Source of the DNA: Noviherbaspirillum sp.
GTDB lineage: Bacteria; Pseudomonadota; Gammaproteobacteria; Burkholderiales; Burkholderiaceae
DNA: 5,157 nucleotides
Reading direction: 5' to 3'
Assembly: GCA_028292785.1 (NCBI GenBank)
Contig: JAQGLQ010000474.1
Coordinates: 1-5,157, forward strand
Made by a program: the position numbers and the translations under genes. Positions 1 to 5,040 of the stretch are shown here, in pieces; the first letter of the stretch is position 1; each line of letters begins with the position of its first letter. The notes under the pieces were generated by a model. It saw nothing but the letters and a program-made list of their open reading frames with translations. It was not told the origin of the DNA and searched no databases.

Positions 1-278
1 CCATCGAACTGGGTTGCGGCGTTGGCGGCGTCACCCGGGGTGTTGATCAGGATCGAGGTGATCGACCCGCCGAAGTTGGAAGCGCCGTAACAGGACATCA
101 GCAGGACGATGGCGGCTTCGGGGCGCATGCCATAGGTCAGCGGAATCAGGAAGACCATGGCGATGGTTCCCCCCAGTCCGGGTAATACGCCGATCACGAG
201 TCCGAACATCACGGACGCGAACATCAGCAACATCAAGTCCCATTGGAACACGACGCTCAACTGCGACAGAAATCCCAT
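1..278 (-). CDS. tctA: Tripartite tricarboxylate transporter, large permease subunit (TctA family), N-terminal part
   Basis: Large integral-membrane permease of a TctCBA-type secondary transporter, which takes up carboxylates delivered by a periplasmic TctC binding protein. Only the first 92 codons are present; the gene leaves the window at base 1, and family members are usually about 500 residues. Visible family marks are a hydrophobic first helix (about residues 9-30), the glycine-rich GVLPGLGG motif (30-37), a second hydrophobic segment (38-49), a YG-x4-GGSI element (64-73) and the following ILINTPGDAANAA stretch (76-88). The start is well supported: an AGAGGAG ribosome site lies six bases before the ATG. 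It is divergent from the LysR gene and appears to be the first gene of its transcript, with no tctB or tctC directly upstream. The substrate (citrate, tricarballylate, aromatic acid or other) cannot be read from this fragment. Family assignment is firm; the tctA symbol marks the family, not a proven orthologue. Confidence 0.93.
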   Translation of the reverse strand, partial: MGFLSQLSVVFQWDLMLLMFASVMFGLVIGVLPGLGGTIAMVFLIPLTYGMRPEAAIVLLMSCYGASNFGGSITSILINTPGDAANAATQFD

Positions 279-280
279 TT

Positions 281-288
281 TGTCTCCT
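281..288 (-). promoter_or_regulatory. Strong ribosome binding site of the TctA gene
   Basis: On the minus strand the bases just before the TctA ATG read AGAGGAGACAAA. The purine-rich AGAGGAG is a near-ideal Shine-Dalgarno sequence and fixes the start at base 278. Confidence 0.8.
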
Positions 289-296
289 CTTGTCGG

Positions 297-316
297 GCGA
301 TCGGCGCAGCGATCGC
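297..316. promoter_or_regulatory. Inverted repeat in the TctA leader (possible operator or mRNA hairpin)
   Basis: GCGATCG (297-303) and CGATCGC (310-316) are perfect 7-base inverted arms around a 6-base spacer. The repeat ends about 8 bases upstream of the TctA Shine-Dalgarno site. It could be a regulator binding site or a stem-loop in the 5' leader that limits ribosome access. An 8-base palindrome, GTCATGAC (342-349), lies a little further upstream. Function is inferred from position only; GATCG-rich words are also common elsewhere in this DNA. Confidence 0.35.
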
Positions 317-463
317 TCTCTATGGCCGCCGTTGTTATGTTGTCATGACGGTCCGGGATCGGCGGAACATGCCGAAAAATCAATGAATAATTTTCTTCTG
401 TTCCTTCTTCCTTGACCAATGCTATTCAAGCCGTTTCCCATCGAATTTGCTTATCGGGCGACA

Positions 464-470
464 AAGGAGG
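464..470 (+). promoter_or_regulatory. Orphan Shine-Dalgarno-like AAGGAGG upstream of the LysR gene
   Basis: A perfect AAGGAGG lies upstream of the regulator but at poor spacing for its in-frame starts: 16 bases before ATG 487 and 79 before ATG 550. It is ideally spaced (9 bases) for an ATG at 480, but that ATG is in a different frame that does not encode LysR sequence. It may support the 487 start weakly, or it may be chance. Confidence 0.3.
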
Positions 471-549
471 AAAGCGGAAATGCAGTATGCTTGCACACTT
501 CATCGCCGCCATCATTCGAGTCCGAGTCACGCATACCCCGCCTATTGCC

Positions 550-1821
550 ATGACGCCCGATATCAGCCTGCGCCACCTGAGAGTCTTTATCGCCGTCGCG
601 GACCTCGGCGGGGCGACCAGGGCCGCCGACTTTCTTTATCGGGCCCAGTCGGCGGTGACGCGTTCGATCCAGGAACTCGAGCATTCGCTCGGCGTGCTTC
701 TGTTCGAAAGGAAGACCAGCGGAATGGTGCCGACAGTGTTCGGATACTCGCTGCTGTTCCGCGCAAGACGCGCGGCCCACGAGTTCGAACTGGCGCGTCA
801 CGAGATGTCACCGCGGCCTGGGGGGGACGATGCCGCGCCGCATGCGCCCGGCTACTCGTTGCTGTTCAACGAACATCAGCTGACCACTTTCCTCAAGCTG
901 GCGGAACTGCAGCACATGCCCACCGCGGCGAAGATGCTCGGCATCACGCAGCCCGCGGTCAGCGCTTCGATCGGCAAGCTGGAATCCAGCCTCGGCATTG
1001 CGCTGTTCAAACGCACGCCGAAAGGCATGCACCTTACCGAAGCCGGGGAAATACTGTTTTTCAGGACCAAGCGGGCGCTGGCGGAACTTCGTCACGTGGC
1101 GGCGGAACTCGCGGCGCTCGGCGGCACGGTGGAAGGGCGGGTCATCGTCGGCGTGCTCCCCCTCGGCCGCAGCTATATTCTGCCGCGCGCGATAGCCCGC
1201 GCGATCGCGGCGCATCCAAAGCTGCAGGTGTCGACCATCGAAGGCAGCTTCGATCCGCTCGCGACCGATCTGCGCGCCGGCGATATCGATTTCATTCTTG
1301 GCGCCTTGCGCCCGCCCGATTACGCCAGGGACCTGGTGGGGGAAGCGCTGCTGAGCGACCGCATGTCGCTGTTCGTGCGCCGGGGACATCCATTGACCTT
1401 TCGAGCCGGGCTTTCGATAGACGAACTGATGAATGAGCGCTGGATACTGCCGAGTCCCGGCACGCTCGCCCGGAAACTGATTGACGCATCCTTCCTGGCC
1501 GCCAGGGTGACGCCGCCGGAAGCCGCGGTCGAGACCAGCGACGTCTCGGTGCTGCGCGATCTGCTGCTGCAGAGCGACATGGTGACGGCGATTTCGACAC
1601 AGCTGTTTCATTACGAGCGCATGTCGGGGGAACTGCAGATGGTCGATGTCGAATTCCCGGGCACGGGACGTCTCATAGGTATCACCCAGCGCGTTAAAAG
1701 CCATCCCTCGCCCGGCGCAGTTGCGTTGACCGACGCGATCCGGGAAGTTGCCGCGGAACTCGGACCGGCGGCCGGGGACAGCATCGTTCACCAACCGCTA
1801 TCGCATGAGATCGAAGCATGA
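550..1821 (+). CDS. LysR-family transcriptional regulator with two tandem HTH domains
   Basis: DNA-binding regulator, 423 residues from this ATG, against about 300 for an ordinary LysR protein. The extra length is a second DNA-binding domain. HTH 1 spans about residues 6-75, with AADFLYRAQSAVTRSIQELE as its helix-turn-helix and LGVLLFER as the start of its wing. HTH 2 spans about 108-178, with the more canonical AAKMLGITQPAVSASIGKLE followed by LGIALFKRTPKGMHLTEAG. A linker rich in Pro, Gly and Asp (about 86-100) joins them. One LysR substrate-binding domain follows from about residue 196 (GRVIVGVLPL) to about 400. I chose ATG 550 because LysR proteins usually begin a few residues before the HTH, although it lacks a clear ribosome site. 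An in-frame ATG at 487 would add 21 residues and lies 16 bases after AAGGAGG. The gene is divergent from the TctA gene and overlaps the exporter gene by four bases. Family is certain; effector and targets are unknown. Confidence 0.93.
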   Translation: MTPDISLRHLRVFIAVADLGGATRAADFLYRAQSAVTRSIQELEHSLGVLLFERKTSGMVPTVFGYSLLFRARRAAHEFELARHEMSPRPGGDDAAPHAPGYSLLFNEHQLTTFLKLAELQHMPTAAKMLGITQPAVSASIGKLESSLGIALFKRTPKGMHLTEAGEILFFRTKRALAELRHVAAELAALGGTVEGRVIVGVLPLGRSYILPRAIARAIAAHPKLQVSTIEGSFDPLATDLRAGDIDFILGALRPPDYARDLVGEALLSDRMSLFVRRGHPLTFRAGLSIDELMNERWILPSPGTLARKLIDASFLAARVTPPEAAVETSDVSVLRDLLLQSDMVTAISTQLFHYERMSGELQMVDVEFPGTGRLIGITQRVKSHPSPGAVALTDAIREVAAELGPAAGDSIVHQPLSHEIEA

Positions 1822-2444
1822 TCGCCACTTCCACTGCAATGACCTTTTTTGCCGCGGCAGTCGTGTTGGGCCTCGCGCCCGGCCCGGACAATATTTTCGT
1901 GCTCACGCAATCGGCTCTGCGAGGACGTGCCGCCGGGATCATCGTCACGCTCGGCTTGTGCACCGGGCTTGTCGTGCATACGCTGGCGGTGGCAGCGGGA
2001 CTGGCGGCGGTGTTTCAGGCGTCCGCCATCGCGTTTGCCGCACTGAAGATGGTCGGTGCGGGATATCTGCTCTACCTTGCGTGGCAGGCGTTTCGGGCGT
2101 CCGCGCAGGGCATGAAGATCGGCGAAGCCAGCGAGCTACGCGCAGGCCGGCTTTATCGGCGCGGCATCATCATGAATGTGACCAATCCGAAGGTGTCGAT
2201 ATTTTTTCTCGCGTTCCTGCCGCAGTTCGCCGATCCGGCGCGCGGGCCGATCGCCATGCAGATCATGGTGCTGGGCGGGTTGTTCATTCTCGCCACGATT
2301 TTCGTGTTTGGGGGAATTGCGCTGCTGGCGGGCGTGCTGGGGCCGCGGCTCGCGAAGTCGCGCAAGGCAGAGCGGGGAATGAATGTTGTTGCGGGCATGG
2401 TATTTCTGGCGTTGGCGGTGCGGCTTGCAGTGGCCGAGCGTTAA
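1818..2444 (+). CDS. LysE/RhtB-family exporter
   Basis: Inner-membrane exporter of the LysE/RhtB superfamily, whose members expel amino acids or related small metabolites using the ion gradient. The 208 residues match the family length. The signature LAPGPDNIFVLTQS is at residues 19-32, with the diagnostic PGPD at 21-24. KMVGAGYLLYLAWQAFR (77-93) is the conserved third-helix region, and NPKVSIFFLAFLPQF (123-137) is the conserved loop and helix entry. Hydrophobic segments at about 8-28, 40-62, 70-90, 125-135, 145-172 and 188-205 fit the usual six-helix fold. The ATG overlaps the LysR stop as ATGA, so translation is probably coupled to the regulator; no strong ribosome site of its own is seen. 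The substrate is unknown. The coupling suggests the LysR protein senses the exported compound or a precursor, as in other LysR-LysE pairs (inference), though those pairs are more often divergent. Confidence 0.93.
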   Translation: MIATSTAMTFFAAAVVLGLAPGPDNIFVLTQSALRGRAAGIIVTLGLCTGLVVHTLAVAAGLAAVFQASAIAFAALKMVGAGYLLYLAWQAFRASAQGMKIGEASELRAGRLYRRGIIMNVTNPKVSIFFLAFLPQFADPARGPIAMQIMVLGGLFILATIFVFGGIALLAGVLGPRLAKSRKAERGMNVVAGMVFLALAVRLAVAER

Positions 2445-2537
2445 CCGTCAAGGTAGCAGTCGACATCCTCTCAGGCTTGCATGCGATGGAAATTCCCGGA
2501 TTGCATCCGAGCCCATGATCGTCGATGGCAGCTACCC

Positions 2538-2566
2538 GGCTCCCTCCGCTTGCGGAAGAGGGAGCC
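2538..2566. terminator. Strong hairpin between convergent genes, probable bidirectional terminator
   Basis: GGCTCCCTC (2538-2546) and GAGGGAGCC (2558-2566) form a perfect 9-pair stem. The 11-base loop contains a further CGC/GCG pairing (2547-2549 with 2552-2554). It sits about 95 bases after the exporter stop and about 45 bases after the end of the opposing Cache gene. No clean run of T follows on either strand, so it is not a textbook intrinsic terminator; position and stem strength carry the call. The rest of the 2445-2610 gap shows nothing else. Confidence 0.55.
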
Positions 2567-2610
2567 ATTCCTTCTGCTTCGAGGCTTCCGCCATCTGCCC
2601 ACGTCGTGAG

Positions 2611-3072
2611 CTATTTCTTGTAATACCCGCTGGAGATGATGATGTCGTCGAGCTTCTCAAAATAAGCGGACTTCGGCTGCACTTTCTTGTCGACGGGGTT
2701 CTCCCATTTGTAGTCGACCCAGCCGCTGCCGGCGCTTGCGGCTTTCGACATGATTTCCTTCATGAAGGGTTTGCCGTCGGCGTCCTTCACGTCGCTGAAA
2801 TCTTTTCCGATCAGTTTCGGATTCGCGCCGTGCGCCAGAATCTTGGCATTCTTGTCCCAGATGCTGATATAGAGATCGCGATCCGCGAATGGCGGCTTGC
2901 CGCTGCTTACCTCCGAGTATAATTTTTCCTTGCCGTTTACCTTGGCGAACTCGACTGCCTTCTTCACCATTGCGCTCGCCTCCTCGGCGGTGCCCTGGTC
3001 GGCGGCCGCGGCGGGAGAGACGAACGCGATGGAAATCGCTGTGAATATCAAGGCCTTGATCAGCTTGTGCAT
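2611..3072 (-). CDS. Secreted single-Cache domain protein
   Basis: A 153-residue protein with a clear Sec signal peptide: Lys at 3 and 6, a hydrophobic core at about 7-19, and a probable cut after the alanines at 21-24. The mature part is one Cache domain, the extracellular small-molecule-binding fold usually found in chemoreceptors and histidine kinases. Seen here are a helical lead-in (30-55), FADRDLYISIWDKNAKILAHG (62-82, strand-turn-strand), LIGKDFSDVKDADGKPFM (87-104), GSGWVDYKWENP (115-126) and the final strand IIISSGYY (144-151). There is no transmembrane helix beyond the signal and no signalling domain, so it is probably a free periplasmic binding protein; stand-alone Cache proteins of this size are known in proteobacteria. 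The start is firm: AGGAGG lies five bases before the ATG. Its partner and ligand are unknown, and no adjacent gene is an obvious receptor. Confidence 0.87.
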   Translation of the reverse strand: MHKLIKALIFTAISIAFVSPAAAADQGTAEEASAMVKKAVEFAKVNGKEKLYSEVSSGKPPFADRDLYISIWDKNAKILAHGANPKLIGKDFSDVKDADGKPFMKEIMSKAASAGSGWVDYKWENPVDKKVQPKSAYFEKLDDIIISSGYYKK

Positions 3073-3075
3073 CTA

Positions 3076-3083
3076 TTCCTCCT
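3076..3083 (-). promoter_or_regulatory. Ribosome binding site of the Cache-protein gene
   Basis: On the minus strand AGGAGGAA precedes the ATG at 3072, with five bases between AGGAGG and ATG. This is a consensus site that fixes the start. Confidence 0.8.
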
Positions 3084-3319
3084 GTTGAGTTACGGATTGA
3101 AAAGCGCTTGCATCGTGCAGCCCCGCGCAGCGGGTGCCGCCGCCGTGATGCGGAAGATAGAGCGCCATGCAGCGCACATGGTTCGCTGCGAATCTATACA
3201 GGATTTCGATAGGACACCGACCCAGGCCGTGGCGCGGTCACGTCCGAACGCGTAAAGACACATCCCGGAGAGTGTGGTGTAATCCGCTATCGAACCGCAT
3301 CATTATGGAAGACCGCAAC
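3084..3319. promoter_or_regulatory. Divergent intergenic region between the Cache gene and the small membrane-protein gene
   Basis: About 235 bases that should contain promoters for two diverging genes. Visible elements are an AAGCGCTT palindrome (3102-3109), a GC-rich hairpin with CCCGC/GCGGG arms around GCA (3122-3134), a TTCGC-T-GCGAA palindrome (3182-3192), and directly after it TATACA (3195-3200), a possible -10 box for the rightward gene without a convincing -35. Open frames can be drawn through this stretch, but they have no family resemblance. No specific promoter is claimed. Confidence 0.35.
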
Positions 3320-3634
3320 ATGCCAGTTATTTCACCCCAGACCATCAGCCTGCTTGCTCCTCATGTCATTGAACTGGTGAAGGGTGTTTTCCGATCGAGA
3401 AAAGACAAGGACCTGCAAGGCGCGTCGGAACAGCAGGCGGTGGACATCCTCAACAAGGACGTGGTCGAACTGCAGGAAATGGTGCTGAAGCATGCGTCGG
3501 CGATCGGTGAAATTGCCCGGGGCGCGGAAGCGCGATTCGCCGAACTCGAGCGGCAGTTGCAGCGGCAACGGCTTTACTCGATCGCAGCGCTGGCCGTGGC
3601 ACTGGTCGCGGTCGCGGTGGCGCTATTCAAATAA
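3320..3634 (+). CDS. Small protein of unknown function with coiled coil and C-terminal membrane anchor
   Basis: I do not recognise this family. From the ATG at 3320 it has 104 residues. The N-terminal part (about 1-24) is moderately hydrophobic (PQTISLLAPHVIELVKGVF), followed by a basic patch RSRKDKD (25-31). Residues about 38-84 are rich in Glu, Gln, Leu and Ala in a pattern that fits a helical coiled coil, ending in LERQLQRQR. Residues 86-103 (YSIAALAVALVAVAVALF) form a strong membrane helix one residue from the C-terminus, so the protein looks tail-anchored with its coiled coil in the cytoplasm. GGAAG seven bases before ATG 3320 supports this start; an in-frame ATG at 3305 would add five residues and lacks a ribosome site. 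Coding is supported by normal codon use and the sensible domain layout. Its stop is 14 bases from the end of the convergent DUF2236 gene. It could be a scaffold or a subunit of an envelope complex, but nothing nearby says which. Confidence 0.72.
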   Translation: MPVISPQTISLLAPHVIELVKGVFRSRKDKDLQGASEQQAVDILNKDVVELQEMVLKHASAIGEIARGAEARFAELERQLQRQRLYSIAALAVALVAVAVALFK

Positions 3635-3639
3635 GCCAC

Positions 3640-3656
3640 CGCGCGATTTCAGCGCG
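3640..3656. terminator. Weak inverted repeat at the convergent gene ends
   Basis: CGCGC (3640-3644) and GCGCG (3652-3656) flank GATTTCA in the 14-base gap, and run into the last codons of the leftward gene. It is the only stem-like element between these two convergent genes, so it may help end transcription, but it is short and has no T run. Confidence 0.25.
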
Positions 3657-4584
3657 ACGCATAAAGGTAGGTATCCGGCAGGCCGAGGCGCCGGCATGAT
3701 TGCACCGCGGGACCCGACCTCAATACGATGCGATCAGCCAGTGCTCCGGCCCGTCGGATCGCATGCCACTGCCATCGATGCAGCTCCCAACCCGACGTGA
3801 TGCCAAGGCGTGCGCGCACCCATTCGGGCACGATGCCGACCGCCGCCTTCACCAGCAGCGCCTGAAAGGAGTTCAAGGGGCGCGGCAGTATGGCGGCATG
3901 CCGCATGATGTCAAGGAACTCGATCATGATCGTCGATGGCTCGAGCCGGCCGCGCATCGTTTCGAACAGCCTGTCCAGCGCATCGCGCGATACGGGCGCA
4001 TCCGTTGCGCCATACAGCCGAGCCGATAACGCGCCTTCCGCATAAAACCGGTCCTGCTGATCGTCGCGAAGATCGCACACATAGGTGTGGTACGCCCTCA
4101 GGAATCCGAAGCTTGCGGTCGCATGCACCCAGGCGAGCAGTTCCGGATCGTCTGCGCGATACGCGTGCCCATCGGGCGTCTTCCCTTTGATGCGGCGATG
4201 TGTTGCCCGGATGCGGGCAATCATTTCTTCGGTGCGGCTGCGCGGACCATAGACGGTCATCATCGCGGCCAGGCCGGTACGCTGCATGCGCGGCAATGGG
4301 GCGGTGCGGAATGTCGTATGGTTCCATACACCCGTCCGCACACGCGGTTCGGCCAGTTCGAGAATGACCGCCGCGACGCCGCCGATAAACAGAGACAGCG
4401 GGTTCTTGAAGACCTGCCATGACACCGAATCGGGAGCGAGCAGCGCGGACTCGCCATGCGGGAGACTGAAATCGATCTCGGGCCCCGATGGCAGATGGAT
4501 GAAATTTGCCGCGGCGGCTTCCAGCCGCTTCTGCAGCGGAGAGGGCAGGATGATGGCATGCATGACGATGACGTCAACGGGCAT
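3649..4584 (-). CDS. DUF2236 / MpaB-like oxygenase-family protein
   Basis: A 311-residue protein of the DUF2236 superfamily, which includes the fungal oxygenase MpaB and the bacterial latex-clearing protein Lcp, a b-type haem dioxygenase. Most bacterial members have no known reaction. Family marks in order are a hydrophobic helix PLSLFIGGVAAVILELAEP (62-80), RVRTGVWNHTTFR (81-93), PLPRMQRTG (96-104), VYGPRSRTEEMIARIRATHRRIKG (111-134), AYRADDPELLAWVHAT (141-156) and a C-terminal helical part. His129 and His154 sit in the conserved blocks and are candidate haem or active-site residues. The block usually written as LAHP reads LAEP here. There is no signal peptide, so it is probably cytoplasmic or membrane-associated. 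The ATG directly follows the thioesterase stop with no gap, so co-transcription and coupled translation are likely. A second in-frame ATG at 4563 would shorten it by seven residues; no strong ribosome site decides. Family is confident; function is not. Confidence 0.87.
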   Translation of the reverse strand: MPVDVIVMHAIILPSPLQKRLEAAAANFIHLPSGPEIDFSLPHGESALLAPDSVSWQVFKNPLSLFIGGVAAVILELAEPRVRTGVWNHTTFRTAPLPRMQRTGLAAMMTVYGPRSRTEEMIARIRATHRRIKGKTPDGHAYRADDPELLAWVHATASFGFLRAYHTYVCDLRDDQQDRFYAEGALSARLYGATDAPVSRDALDRLFETMRGRLEPSTIMIEFLDIMRHAAILPRPLNSFQALLVKAAVGIVPEWVRARLGITSGWELHRWQWHAIRRAGALADRIVLRSGPAVQSCRRLGLPDTYLYASR

Positions 4585-5040
4585 TCAATGAGCGTTCGCC
4601 TTTCTTTCATCGCGCCGCCGTTCCGCCTGCCTGAAGCGGCGGGCCTGGTCGTCGGTTTTCAACTCGAGGGGCGGCACCGGCACCGGGTTGCGGTCTTCAT
4701 CGACGGCGACCATTGTGAAATAGCAGCTGTTCGCATGACGCACCAGGCGCTTCTGGATGTTTTCGGTCACGACCTTGATGCCGATTTCCATCGAGGTCCT
4801 GCCGGTGTAATTCACGGAGGCGAGAAACGTGACGAGTTCGCCGACATGAATAGGCTGCCGGAATACCACCTGGTCGACCGAGAGCGTCACGACGTAGCAG
4901 CCCGCATAACGGCTGGCGCATGCATAGGCGACACCATCGAGAAGCTTGAGTATCGCGCCTCCGTGGACATTGCCGGCAAAATTGGCCATGTCAGGAGTCA
5001 TCAGCACAGTCATCGAGAGTTCATGCAAAGAAGAGTCCAT
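4585..5040 (-). CDS. Acyl-CoA thioesterase, YciA/BACH-like hotdog fold
   Basis: Cytosolic hydrolase that splits acyl-CoA to free acid and CoA. The 151 residues are near the usual single-hotdog length. N-x-x-G-N-V-HGG-x-ILKLLD (20-35) is the hotdog signature, with Asp35 as the expected catalytic acid. VVTLSVDQVVFRQPIHVGELV (50-70) and YTGRTSMEIGIKVV (78-91) are the classic central strands of the family, and CYFTMVAVDEDRNPVPVPPL (106-125) is its hallmark ending. A charged helical tail (128-151) rich in Arg and Glu follows. ATG 5040 is chosen because it leaves a normal short N-terminus; its upstream ribosome site is poor, and ATG 5013 is an alternative that would remove nine residues. It is the first gene of a two-gene minus-strand unit with the DUF2236 gene. 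The chain-length preference cannot be read from the sequence. Confidence 0.93.
   Translation of the reverse strand: MDSSLHELSMTVLMTPDMANFAGNVHGGAILKLLDGVAYACASRYAGCYVVTLSVDQVVFRQPIHVGELVTFLASVNYTGRTSMEIGIKVVTENIQKRLVRHANSCYFTMVAVDEDRNPVPVPPLELKTDDQARRFRQAERRRDERKANAH

Larger units (their letters stand above)
279..549. promoter_or_regulatory. Divergent intergenic region between the TctA and LysR genes
   Basis: This gap separates a LysR-type regulator from a divergently transcribed transporter gene, the classic place for LysR operators and back-to-back promoters. It holds the leader inverted repeat (297-316), the GTCATGAC palindrome (342-349), an AT-rich patch with AAAAT/ATTTT arms (376-380 and 390-394), a pyrimidine-rich tract (391-411) and an isolated AAGGAGG (464-470). 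TTGACC at 412-417 resembles a -35 box for the regulator, but no good -10 follows at normal spacing, so I do not call a specific promoter. If translation of the regulator really begins at 487, the gap ends at 486. Confidence 0.5.

Noticed and set aside
480..560. Leader peptide starting at ATG 480 behind the AAGGAGG
   Set aside because: The frame has no early stop and runs on to 1436 through the LysR gene, so it is not a short leader.
447..1436. Long open frame on the plus strand in another frame over the LysR gene
   Set aside because: It is rich in Arg, Ala and Gly with no family pattern, while the overlapping frame encodes an unmistakable LysR protein. It is a shadow caused by high GC.
808..1794. 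328-codon open frame on the minus strand opposite the LysR gene
   Set aside because: Arg/Gln/His-rich translation without domains, antisense to a clear gene; a GC-driven shadow.
1748..2518. 256-codon plus-strand frame over the exporter
   Set aside because: Its translation is low-complexity Arg/Gly/Ser with no membrane segments, whereas the 1818-2444 frame carries full LysE family motifs.
2383..2922. Plus-strand open frame across the exporter end, terminator and Cache gene
   Set aside because: It crosses a strong hairpin and lies antisense to the signal-peptide/Cache gene, which has a consensus ribosome site.
3094..3107. Possible sigma-54 promoter (GG, ten bases, GC) upstream of the Cache gene
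   Set aside because: The GG-N10-GC spacing is present, but the surrounding bases do not match TGGCAC/TTGC, and it faces away from the Cache gene.
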